Under the pieces are notes generated by a model. That model worked only from the letters and a program-made list of their open reading frames with translations, did not search any database and was not told where the DNA came from. The translations under genes were made by a program, and so were the position numbers. Positions 10,077 through 19,333 of a stretch of DNA of 52,695 bases are shown in pieces (positions within the stretch are counted from its first letter, which is position 1; every line of letters starts with the position of its first letter). The DNA comes from a bacterium (GTDB lineage Bacteria > Joyebacterota > Joyebacteria > Joyebacterales > Joyebacteraceae). The DNA lies in the NCBI GenBank assembly GCA_025782395.1, contig JALGZD010000110.1, positions 1 through 52,695 of the forward strand, in the 5' to 3' direction.

Positions 10077-10661
10077 CTAACCCTCTAGCTCCCTGACCTT
10101 CTCGTCGAGCCTCTGGAAGAACTGGGATTTCTCGAACTTAATCCTGAGCTCCTCGTTCTCGTTGATGGAGTTCACGAACTCGGCATCTGCAAGGTCCCTG
10201 GGAACCGACATCAAGACACACGTCCGCCACCGAGAACTCCCGTCGTCTGCCGGTTCGTCGGGCACGGTCCGCTGCTCCTCAACGTTCGAAGAGAGGAGTG
10301 TCCGGGTGACTACCTGACTGACGGCTTTCTCGTAGGAGTCCCTATCGATTACGCTATCGTTCTGCCCAATCTCCTGCATGAATATCTCAGTAAGGCTACG
10401 GCATCGAGTCTCGATCTCGGCTGTCAGAGCATCTTTCCCCAGCGACCTAGCGGCGTCGAGAGCTATGGTCCCGTTCTTGGCCCTGAAAGTGGCTGTTGCG
10501 TAGAGAAACTCATCGCTGCTCGGGGGGGTCACGAACCACTCGTACGGGCACAACTCCATCTCGAGATCGTCGCTCGAAATCTTCTCACCGTTGGAACCGG
10601 CGCATCCAGCCAAGACACAGAGCGCGCCCACGCACGCCACCACACATGTCCACCTCGACAT
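10077..10661 (-). CDS. LPP20-like lipoprotein
   Basis: This 194-aa protein has a clear lipobox, VLAGC, with the lipidated Cys at residue 20. Its body resembles LPP20/FlgT-type domains: a YATATFRA strand, a helix with repeated Ala/Leu (DAARSLGKDALTAEIETRC), a conserved-looking middle (VVTRTLLSSNVEEQ) and a C-terminal amphipathic helix. Such domains are common in outer-membrane lipoproteins that accompany envelope assemblies. AAGGAGG six bases before ATG 10661 fixes the start. It sits 48 bases after the lytic transglycosylase gene in the same array. The family assignment rests on pattern, not on a search. Confidence 0.72.
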   Translation of the reverse strand: MSRWTCVVACVGALCVLAGCAGSNGEKISSDDLEMELCPYEWFVTPPSSDEFLYATATFRAKNGTIALDAARSLGKDALTAEIETRCRSLTEIFMQEIGQNDSVIDRDSYEKAVSQVVTRTLLSSNVEEQRTVPDEPADDGSSRWRTCVLMSVPRDLADAEFVNSINENEELRIKFEKSQFFQRLDEKVRELEG

Positions 10662-10709
10662 CACAGCCTCCTTTGCCGTCAGGCACACGCGACTTGCGCG
10701 CGAGCCAAC

Positions 10710-11921
10710 CTACCGCCACTCTTCGTACAGCGGCACTCTCTCCATTACCAACGCCAAATAGTTTCTCGTCTCCTCATATGGCAAGTCCTTGATTAGCTTC
10801 TCATAGACTGCAGATGAACTCATTGTGTTGATTTGGACAACCGCAGAATCAACGTCCCTTGAATCGTTGACCCCTCGACTCACGTTCGCAGGTCCCGTGT
10901 TGTACGCTGACACCACGCAGTAGAGTCTCGATTCCTCATTCCGCACGCGAGGGAAGTCCCGCTGTTCGAGGAGCCGCAGGTAGGCGGTCCCGAGCTCGAT
11001 GTTGTTGCGCGGCACGTAGAGATAGTCCGGTGTTGGGACGGTCTTAACTCCCTTTGCGAACTCGTATGCGTCCACTCCCCCTGATGTCGGTACGATCTGC
11101 ATGAGTCCATACGCCGACATAGCCGATTCCGCCCTGGGATAGAACCAGGACTCCGTCTGGATGATCGCGAACACGAGGGCAGGGTCAAGACGGTACCTCG
11201 CAGAGTACTCCTTCACGATTGGCACATAGCGCTCGGCACGGACTCGGAGGTGCTCGGGCACGAGCGTGATGCGGACCGTAGCCTTGACTCTCTTCGTGCC
11301 ATCACGCGAATCGACCACCTCGCGCTCGATTCGGTCGGAAGCAACCGTTTCGTTGGCGAAGGACTCCGCGTTTTCCTCGGTAACGAGCTCCCCCCCTTCA
11401 TTCCTCACCTGCCCCTCCAGAACCGGTGCGTCTGAGAGAGGCTTGGGCTCGGCGTCTCCTACCGAGTAGCCCCTTGTCGATCCCCTGTCAACAACAAGGC
11501 GTTCGACCGCGGCGCGGAGTCTCTCCTCAATAGTCCCCGGACGCGCCCTCTCTTCGGCGTCAGGAACAAGCACCTCGACAGTAACCTCTCCTTCTTCGAA
11601 GTCCACCACGCTTCTCGAGATCAGATCCTCCGAGTACTCAACCCAGTCCTTTTCCGTGGAAGCGACATACGTGTCCCACTCCTGCTCAATCTCGGTCTTG
11701 AATCGAGCGAAGGCAGCGCGCTCCGCCTTGAGCCACTCGCCGTAGGCGACCCGTTCGGCCGCGACGAAGCGATCGTACGCCTCGCGTTCCTCCCGCGCGT
11801 ATCGCTCGAAGTCGTCTTCACCGCTTCCCTGACCCGAGGTCACACCACTGAACACGGACAGGACAATGGCAACAACAACCAGCACGCACGAGGCGCGATT
11901 GGAGACCAATCTAGGTATCAT
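10710..11921 (-). CDS. MltC-like lytic murein transglycosylase
   Basis: Lytic transglycosylases cleave peptidoglycan glycan strands to give 1,6-anhydro-muramyl ends. Often they make room for envelope machines. The 403-aa product has a signal peptide (hydrophobic 12-26) without a proper lipobox. A charged helical N-domain (about 35-110, rich in ERYAREEREAYDRF-type sequence) recalls the DUF3393 part of MltC. A C-terminal SLT fold follows, with the catalytic Glu257 in IIQTESWFYP and the typical AYGLMQIVPTSGG and NIELGTAYL, ending with AYNTGP. ATG 11921 is chosen because the signal peptide follows at once and the M48-like gene ends 11 bases upstream. The usual Shine-Dalgarno position holds a run of eight G. 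The lack of a lipobox differs from proteobacterial MltC. Confidence 0.88.
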   Translation of the reverse strand: MIPRLVSNRASCVLVVVAIVLSVFSGVTSGQGSGEDDFERYAREEREAYDRFVAAERVAYGEWLKAERAAFARFKTEIEQEWDTYVASTEKDWVEYSEDLISRSVVDFEEGEVTVEVLVPDAEERARPGTIEERLRAAVERLVVDRGSTRGYSVGDAEPKPLSDAPVLEGQVRNEGGELVTEENAESFANETVASDRIEREVVDSRDGTKRVKATVRITLVPEHLRVRAERYVPIVKEYSARYRLDPALVFAIIQTESWFYPRAESAMSAYGLMQIVPTSGGVDAYEFAKGVKTVPTPDYLYVPRNNIELGTAYLRLLEQRDFPRVRNEESRLYCVVSAYNTGPANVSRGVNDSRDVDSAVVQINTMSSSAVYEKLIKDLPYEETRNYLALVMERVPLYEEWR

Positions 11922-11922
11922 G

Positions 11923-11930
11923 CCCCCCCC
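11923..11930 (-). repeat. G8 tract in the ribosome-binding position of the transglycosylase gene
   Basis: On the coding strand the start is preceded by AAAAGGGGGGGGCATG. The homopolymer takes the place of a normal Shine-Dalgarno sequence, so a change in its length would alter spacing and perhaps translation. Confidence 0.6.
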
Positions 11931-11932
11931 TT

Positions 11933-12958
11933 TTACTCTCTGCCGACGGCGGCTGTCTGTGGCCTCCTCGACCGCTCCATGAAGAGACGCCTGTTCTTCT
12001 CGTACCAACCCAAGAGGTGGTGAGTCCTCGCCGTGAGGAACGGGTTCGCGTTTCGGAGCTCGGAAAGCGCGGCCGATGTCGACGTGACCTTCGATTCGCC
12101 GAGGTCATCGATTTGGTTGGCGAACAGTTCGGCGTCCGGAGACCCATACCTTGTCTCGACATCCGCTCCTACATTGAGCTTCACAAGTGCCGTGGACGCT
12201 GCGTGGATATTCCCGGACACGGCAAGACCACCGCGATCCGCGCAAATCTCAGCTTCCTCTCGCCACTCGAGCAAATCGCCCCCCATGATCGCGAACAGCA
12301 CACCCGCCAAATAGTCGGGAATCGCCACATCCAGTGTTCCGCTGAGCCCGCCAATCATGTCTAGCAGAAACACGTGTTCGCAACGGATGTGTGCGACTTC
12401 ACGCGCCAGCAGGAAGCGGAGTTCTTCACTGGAGAACGCCCACACCATATCCGAGTTCACGATCAAGACCGGATCGCGGAAGTTTGTCACCAATATGCCC
12501 GGGTCTGCTCCAGTCCCGAGATAGACCTCCGGCACGTCGTGGACCTGGAGAACCGAGCACGCGTCGGCTACCATCCAGTGAATCTCAGACAGCTGGTTCT
12601 CGTCGATCCGCACAAACTGGGTCAGCAGTCGCCCTCTCGCGTAGTTGTGACGGTACAAGTCGTAGTACTTGGTCGCGAGGTAGTGGTAGATTCTTGTAGG
12701 GAGCCGAGACGATAACCGTGCAGTGAGTTCGTAGCCACTTCCGGTCCTGTAACCGGGCAGGTCCCCGACCAGAGAGATCCCGCCATCTGGCACCACTTCC
12801 GGCTCTGGAAGATCGTGGTAGAATCGCTGAAACCTGCCATGGAACAGAAGAGCTACCAGCACTAGTAGGAAGAAGTAGAAGGCCGGGCTCTTCAGCACGC
12901 CCTTCCTCACTTTCCTGACGACTCTCTTGCGCGTCTCCACCATCACGTGTCGCGTCAC
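11933..12958 (-). CDS. M48-like membrane metallopeptidase homologue, zinc site altered
   Basis: M48 peptidases are zinc endopeptidases with HExxH and a distal Glu. This 341-aa protein has a very basic N-terminus, one span at about 27-40 and an M48-like fold. Its motif reads FLLAREVAHIRCEH, so the first zinc His is Arg186, while Glu187 and His190 remain. A plausible third ligand, E237, lies in AEICADRGG. The codon is CGT, one base from CAT. Either the enzyme is inactive and serves as a scaffold, or it uses another ligand. GTG 12958 has GGAG six bases upstream; ATG 12943 is an alternative. It lies 4 bases after the subtilase stop and 11 bases before the transglycosylase, so the three are very likely cotranscribed. 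Confidence 0.82.
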   Translation of the reverse strand: MTRHVMVETRKRVVRKVRKGVLKSPAFYFFLLVLVALLFHGRFQRFYHDLPEPEVVPDGGISLVGDLPGYRTGSGYELTARLSSRLPTRIYHYLATKYYDLYRHNYARGRLLTQFVRIDENQLSEIHWMVADACSVLQVHDVPEVYLGTGADPGILVTNFRDPVLIVNSDMVWAFSSEELRFLLAREVAHIRCEHVFLLDMIGGLSGTLDVAIPDYLAGVLFAIMGGDLLEWREEAEICADRGGLAVSGNIHAASTALVKLNVGADVETRYGSPDAELFANQIDDLGESKVTSTSAALSELRNANPFLTARTHHLLGWYEKNRRLFMERSRRPQTAAVGRE

Positions 12959-12961
12959 TGG

Positions 12962-15466
12962 TCACTCCCGCTCGAGTTCACGAAGGAGCGCGGCTGCCTC
13001 TCGCACAGGCTCGGAGTCAGGGAGCCGTGCCACGGTCTGGAGAATCTCCTCCGCTTTGCCCTCGTCGCCCAATCGGGCGAAAATTCGCGCGTAGTTCATG
13101 TAGAGCCACGCGACGGCCTCCGGATTATCCTCGTGCAGCATCAGAGCTTCCTCTGCCACGGCCTCGGCAGCATCGAAGTGACCCAGTGCGACCAGCAGCT
13201 GCATCTTCTCGCAATGGGCTCGCCAGACTGCCGGATGCCCTTCCCGCGTTTCGATGAAGGCATCATAGCCTGCCAGGCCAAGGAAGTAGTCCCCACCGCG
13301 TGCGAGGCTTGATGCCACGTAGTACTCAATCCAGCCCATACCGTCGTCATCCAGGGACGGCTCGCGCATCGCCACTTCGAGAACCTCAAGTGCCGTGACG
13401 TAGTCGCCACTCGCATACAGCACTTTCGCCTCAAGATAGACCGCGAGTTCTGGTTCTCCCACGCGGTGAGCGGATGGTTCTTCGTTCAAACTCGCGGGGA
13501 GACCCCCTCCCACCGCGCGCTGCCCGGTGTCCGTAGCATCTGCCTCGTGGGCGGCCTCACGTCCTTCGGGTGACTCGCTGTCGACGAGGCGCTCCACAGC
13601 CCTCGAAAAGGCCAAGCCCAGTCGACCTCCGCTCGACTCACCAAGACCGAAGTGAATCCCCAAGAAAGACAGAACTACAAGCGCGACAATGCCAAGCACC
13701 GAAGCAAGAACGCGGCTGCGTGTTCCGCTCGAGCGTCCGGCTGATACGCGTCTCTCTGCGCTTCCAGCCTCTGCCGCGCCAGCCACGCTGGTGGCCGCCG
13801 TGCGCTCCGCGTCTGGAGCGGCTCTCTCATGCATGGCCTCTGCTTGGCCTGCAACGCCGGCCGGCGTCGCAAGCCCCTTCGCTGAAGCTCGCGCCGGCCG
13901 TGCATCACCGACTCCCCTTCCAGATAGAGCCACCGCGACAGCTGCTGTGTCGATGAGCCCCTGCCCCTGAGCCGCGTCGTCGAAACCGCTGAGCTTCCTC
14001 GCCCGCTCTGCGCAAAGCTCTAGGAGATCTTTCGCCGGCAGCTCCTCTTTCCTCTCAAGAACGTATCCGAGAATAGCAGCGACCGCCCCCGTGACGTGGG
14101 GCGCCGCCATGGACGTCCCGGAAAGGACCGTGTATCCCCTGGCTTCAGAGTACTCAACAAGGTCATCTGCACAGTGGGACAGCGGGGCAACAATCGCAAC
14201 GCCGGGCGCGACGACGTTGGGCTTCGGGCCCGTCGAATCGGGGGCGTTCGTCGGCCCCCTGCTACTGAAATCCGCCACGTTCTCATCGCGGTCAATAGCA
14301 CCCACTGTGGCCGCTGAAGGGGTATCACCTGGGGTCGTGACCGTTTCTCTTTCCGGACCGCTATTTCCCGCGGAAATCACGACACATACGCCTGCGCGCA
14401 CGGCCTTCTCGCAGGCTCGGGCGAGAAGACCCTGGCCATCAGTCGCGCCAGGACCGCCGATACTCAGGTTAAGAACACTGGCCCCGTTGTCGATGGCCCA
14501 CACGACCCCACTCACGACACTTGTCGTTGTGCCACCCATCTGACCCAACACCTTGGCACTGACAAGCTCGGCATGCGGAGCCACGCCTGCATAGTCGCCC
14601 TTCGAGGCAGCGCCAGTTCCGGCGGCTATCCCAGCAACGTGCGTTCCGTGACCGACGAGATCAGCCACATCAAGCTCGTTGGGAACGAAGCTCTTGTGCG
14701 CTCTGACGCGCCCCTCGAGGTCCGCGTGCGTGTCGTCAATCCCAGTGTCCACGATCCCAATGGTGACGCCCTTGCCTCGCTGCTTCGGAAATCCCTTGGG
14801 TAACTCGTCCTCGTTCAGGACCATCCTTACGCAGGACGACAGGCGCGCTTCTGCGACATTGGGCTTGAGAGGCTGAGGTTCGGGGATGCGGACGCTGGCG
14901 TCGCCGTCGTAGAGACAACGCACAAATCGCAGACGAGCGAGTGACTCTATGAGAGCATACTCCGGAGGCACAGAGAAATGGAGCATTCCAAACAGGCGCA
15001 GTTTGCTCTTCGCTGACTCCTCCTCCTGCGTATCCCCTGCGCCGCCGAGCCTGAAGCCCGCGCACTCTAGCTGCTCAGCCACGTCGTCGAAATCCGCGTT
15101 GTCGTCCAACTCCATCACCAACGTCGGCCAATTCGGTACAGGTACCGTCTCCGCGTACCGCGCCAGGGCGGTCGCGAAATCTCCCACGCTCTCAGCCGAA
15201 ACATCTCCTATGCGAGCAAGTTCTGTCAGTTTCCCCGTGACCCGCTCATCGCTGACTTCTTTGCGTGTGACGTGCTCCTTGCGCACTCGATGCTCGTGGT
15301 CACCTTCGCATTCGCTGGTCTCCTCTACGATGGTCTCTTCCTCAACTTCGCTATGTCTCTCTGCAAGGAACTCACACTTCAGCTCTCGCAATCTCCCCTC
15401 ATAGGCTTCTCTCCGTCGTAGGTTGGGACCGAGTCTATTCTGGAGGTCATTACCTAGATTACTCAT
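12962..15466 (-). CDS. Membrane subtilase (S8) with C-terminal TPR-like region
   Basis: The 834-aa protein carries a complete S8 catalytic set: Asp240 in GIVDTG, His273 in GHGTH, oxyanion Asn368 in ISAGNSG and Ser452 in GTSMAAPH. The first 230 residues are a charged extension (Glu-rich around 39-75) that could be a propeptide or partner-binding region. There is no signal peptide. An Ala-rich linker leads to one span at about 587-607, preceded by GTRSR. By the positive-inside rule this places the protease in the cytoplasm and the TPR-like helices (about 680-830) outside. ATG 15466 has GGAGG nine bases upstream and overlaps the preceding stop in ATGAGTAA. It probably processes a partner, possibly the neighbouring caspase-like protein; that is inference. 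Confidence 0.9.
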   Translation of the reverse strand: MSNLGNDLQNRLGPNLRRREAYEGRLRELKCEFLAERHSEVEEETIVEETSECEGDHEHRVRKEHVTRKEVSDERVTGKLTELARIGDVSAESVGDFATALARYAETVPVPNWPTLVMELDDNADFDDVAEQLECAGFRLGGAGDTQEEESAKSKLRLFGMLHFSVPPEYALIESLARLRFVRCLYDGDASVRIPEPQPLKPNVAEARLSSCVRMVLNEDELPKGFPKQRGKGVTIGIVDTGIDDTHADLEGRVRAHKSFVPNELDVADLVGHGTHVAGIAAGTGAASKGDYAGVAPHAELVSAKVLGQMGGTTTSVVSGVVWAIDNGASVLNLSIGGPGATDGQGLLARACEKAVRAGVCVVISAGNSGPERETVTTPGDTPSAATVGAIDRDENVADFSSRGPTNAPDSTGPKPNVVAPGVAIVAPLSHCADDLVEYSEARGYTVLSGTSMAAPHVTGAVAAILGYVLERKEELPAKDLLELCAERARKLSGFDDAAQGQGLIDTAAVAVALSGRGVGDARPARASAKGLATPAGVAGQAEAMHERAAPDAERTAATSVAGAAEAGSAERRVSAGRSSGTRSRVLASVLGIVALVVLSFLGIHFGLGESSGGRLGLAFSRAVERLVDSESPEGREAAHEADATDTGQRAVGGGLPASLNEEPSAHRVGEPELAVYLEAKVLYASGDYVTALEVLEVAMREPSLDDDGMGWIEYYVASSLARGGDYFLGLAGYDAFIETREGHPAVWRAHCEKMQLLVALGHFDAAEAVAEEALMLHEDNPEAVAWLYMNYARIFARLGDEGKAEEILQTVARLPDSEPVREAAALLRELERE

Positions 15467-15872
15467 CCGCTCGATCCTCCAAGGCTTCCACCGATCGGTT
15501 CCTCTCAATCTGGCTTACCGTGTCCGTCTGGGCCAGTGCCTCGACCTCTATGAGCGCGAAGCTCCCCAAGGCCGCCAGAAGCGACTCCGACCCGGGCAGA
15601 CGAATCGACGTGACCCAAATCTCCCGGCTGTCTGTAGCTGGCCACTCCCACGTGAGCGCTTCGCCTTGCTCAACCAGCGGACGCCCCAGCTCACGCAGTC
15701 CCTGCCGGAATCCGTCGTCCCCAGTAGAAATGACGATGACCTCGGTGATTATGCCATCTTCGCCGATTTCATCTGACATCAGTCGGATTTTGCGGTTGCT
15801 TATAGTACCTCGGAGAGGAACGGGAGTAGCGAGTTCGAGTCGGGCCGTGAGTTCTGCCTGATCATCAGGCAT
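15459..15872 (-). CDS. Small protein of unknown function, first gene of the envelope array
   Basis: About 137 aa, acidic, with no membrane segment or signal peptide and no motif I recognise. It reads as a compact alpha/beta domain (strands around ITEVIVISTG and WVTSIRL, helix FRQGLRELGRPL). The start is uncertain: ATG 15872 is natural for the protein, but TTG codons at 15890 and 15905 are also in frame, and the former has a G-rich stretch eight bases upstream. Its stop overlaps the subtilase start by 8 bases, so the two are translationally coupled. Small proteins coded next to a protease are often its partner, inhibitor or adaptor; nothing in the sequence decides this. Confidence 0.65.
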   Translation of the reverse strand: MPDDQAELTARLELATPVPLRGTISNRKIRLMSDEIGEDGIITEVIVISTGDDGFRQGLRELGRPLVEQGEALTWEWPATDSREIWVTSIRLPGSESLLAALGSFALIEVEALAQTDTVSQIERNRSVEALEDRADE

Positions 15873-16064
15873 GCCTCTCTCGTCAGGCAACGTGAGTACC
15901 CCCAATCAGGTAGCTTGCTTCCAAGACGCCAGAACTTGCGTCTCTGGACTTCGTGTGATATGGAAGGCATATTGGCGACGTAAGTTGGATATTACACGGA
16001 GGCAGTGGCCTTCGTCAACCATAGACTGCGTTCACAGCAGTCAAGGACCGGAATCGGGAGCCCC
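15873..16064. promoter_or_regulatory. Divergent control region between the envelope array and the caspase-like gene
   Basis: About 190 bases separate the two divergent starts, the only divergent pair in the window. Promoters for both directions must lie here or in the flanking 5' ends. I see only weak matches: on the minus strand TTACGT, 17 bases, TATCAC. No clear operator was found. Confidence 0.3.
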
Positions 16065-16946
16065 ATGGCAAAGCGCAGATCAGTAAGCCGGCTCGCGACG
16101 TTCGAAGTGGTCACGACACCCAGCGCTCCGAGCGAAACCCAAGGACTCCTGCTGCTGCCAATCGTCCGGGTGAACCTCTCTTCGAGCGCTCGACTCCGCG
16201 GGAGTGACCTGCTGGTTCTCGTGGACACTGTCAGCGGGAGCGTGCTCAGCAACGTCGCGGATGGCGAGTCCCAACCTGTTGGCAGTCTCAGTTGTCTGCT
16301 TCGCGCGAGCCGCTGCGAACTCGAAATCCTGAGGCTACGAAGACTGAGCCCCGGAACGCAGGAGAGCACGCGAGGAACGCTCGGGCTCGACGCGGTCACG
16401 GTCGCTCGGGCCATTGAGCGTCTTATGGCGCGCGAGGCCATCTCGATCGACGCCACTCAATCCGACGCTGTGGTGAGTTGGTCTCCCGCACTCAACAAAC
16501 TCGCGGCGTGCGCCGGGAGCCGACTAACATGCCACACCGAGTGCTTCCATTGCCCATCATACAGAATCGTCCGCCGGCAATACTCATTGCCTCGCATCAT
16601 GGAACTCGTTTCGCTCGTCTTCGGCCGCCGCGTTACGTCTCTACGAATGCTCTACGAGCCACATGAGGTGCTCTCCCTCACCCCGGACGATGCCCTACTC
16701 AGGAGCCTTGTCACAGGCCGTGATTCGCGGGTTCCACGCGCAGCCATCACGCCTCGGTCGACCGTCGTGAAGGCCCCCTCCGCGGAAGTGAGCGACGGGG
16801 CGTTTGTCGGCATGGGAAACGAGCACTGGGAGAGCTGGGTGGAAAACGCACACAAGCACTACACGGCGCTAGGCGCGCGGAGTTCACTCGTCCTGTTCTG
16901 CGGGAAAGACGATTTCCGGAGGAGGATTAGTGATCCAGCGAACGAC
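16065..16946 (+). pseudogene. Caspase/gingipain-like protease, 5' part (interrupted by IS)
   Basis: This is the first half of a gene cut by the IS at 16947. It codes 294 residues and ends with DPAND, then runs into TGA formed by the IS end. With the 3' part (18259-19272) it makes a 631-aa protein. This half has an N-terminal domain of unknown type, a short Cys cluster (CAGSRLTCHTECFHC), and then the first alpha/beta unit of a caspase-like fold (SLVLFCGKDDFRRRI). ATG 16065 has GGGAG four bases upstream. An in-frame GTG at 16005 would add 20 residues but has a site only two bases away. It is the only clear plus-strand gene and is divergent from the subtilase array. A truncated product may still be made, but it lacks the catalytic residues. 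Confidence 0.75.
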
Positions 16947-16970
16947 TGAACCGCCCCGGCTTCTCCGGAG
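16947..16970 (+). repeat. Terminal inverted repeat of the IS (orfB end)
   Basis: It reads TGAACCGCCCCGGCTTCTCC and onward to GGAG. It matches the reverse complement of 18232-18255 at about 19 of 24 positions. Confidence 0.88.
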
Positions 16971-16976
16971 CCCCTG

Positions 16977-18205
<1,229 letters not shown>

Positions 18206-18231
18206 GACCCCATCCTCTCACGAAATGGAGT

Positions 18232-18255
18232 CTCCGGCAAACCCGGTACGGTTCA
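18232..18255 (-). repeat. Terminal inverted repeat of the IS (orfA end)
   Basis: Read inwards on the minus strand it begins TGAACCGTACCGGGTTTGCC. It pairs with 16947-16970 and is followed directly by the GAC duplication. Confidence 0.88.
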
Positions 18256-19272
18256 GACCTTTACTACCATCTCTGCCACGGAGGTTCTACGACGTTCGTG
18301 AGCGGCGATGGCAACTGGATAGGCAGCGATGACGTTGAGCAGTGGATCGCGGATCGTCCCGGGTTTCAGTTCTCTTTTCTGGGTTCCTGTGAAGCAATGC
18401 ACTCGACAGATCCGGGCACTATGTCCTGGAGCTTTTCCAAAGGAGATGATAGGAACGCTGCCGCAGGGTACATAGGGATGGGTGAAGCCGGGAGCGGCTG
18501 GCACTGGTCTTGGAGCTGGCAGGAGTACCTATTCACACTGGCAGTGAATGAGCACGTGCCCATATACGAGGCGCTCCTCCGAGCACAAACGCGCTTCCCG
18601 CAGATGGCGAAGAACTGGGGATTCTGGGGTAACCGCGATCTGATTCTCCGCGTGCCTCGAGACCGGCAGGGCAGACCTGACAAGGGAGCCGACATGATGT
18701 GGAAGAGAGCGAAGGGAGGCCCGACCCAGATGGCGCTGGATGTCCTCTCGAAGAGGTCAGAAGATGTGCTTCTGGAGCAGTGCTCCAGTTTCAAAGACCA
18801 GCTCTTCCTTGAGGAGTCGCGAGTGGTGACGGAGGAGGACACCGGAGCTCTCCGACAGCTCTTCCTCTACAAACGGAGGGTTGACGACGTACTGATGTTC
18901 GACGACTACGTCTCCGTCGAGCTGGATCCCGCGGACGGAGAACTCATCGGGTTCCACGCAGCCCTAACCGAAGGATGTCCTACGCTATCAGCTGAGGGGA
19001 TCAGTGGCGGAGAAGTCACTCTGGCGGTCCGGAGAAGAGGCGAAGCACTGCTGCGGAATCTGGGCGTGAGCTACGAGCGGGGCTCCATCAGTGTGGGGGA
19101 ACCCTACCTTGTGTGCACGACCAGAGCTTCACAAGGGAGCGACACCAGCCGGGTCGCATTCGCTGTGCCAATCAGGTTCAGGCGCATCACGGGCGAGGAA
19201 GCAGAGACGTTGGCCTTCGTCGCAACGGATGACGGTTCGGTACTCACGGTGCTAGCTCCGCCACCAGGTTAG
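18256..19272 (+). pseudogene. Caspase/gingipain-like protease, 3' catalytic part (interrupted by IS)
   Basis: The frame continues straight out of the IS: after GAC it reads LYYHLCHGGSTTF, then NWIGSDDVEQW and FSFLGSCEAM, then SWSFSKGDDRNAAAGYIGM. This is the order of a caspase-like (clan CD) fold. The catalytic pair would be His301 and Cys338 in the restored numbering, followed by the AAAGYIGM strand and a Trp-rich loop. About 190 more residues form a C-terminal domain rich in beta sequence. GTG 18298 could start a fragment, but it would lack the His. The catalytic residues are intact and no other damage is visible, so the insertion looks recent. C25, C14 and CHAT subtypes cannot be told apart by eye. 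Confidence 0.75.
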
Positions 19273-19333
19273 AACTCACAGTCGGTCACATCAAGTTGTC
19301 ACCGTACTACACCACATCGTGTCATCCATGCAC

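Noticed and set aside
16947-16949. TGA ending the 5' protease half as a selenocysteine codon, since selB is present
   Set aside because: The TGA is the first bases of the IS inverted repeat, with a GAC duplication at both ends.
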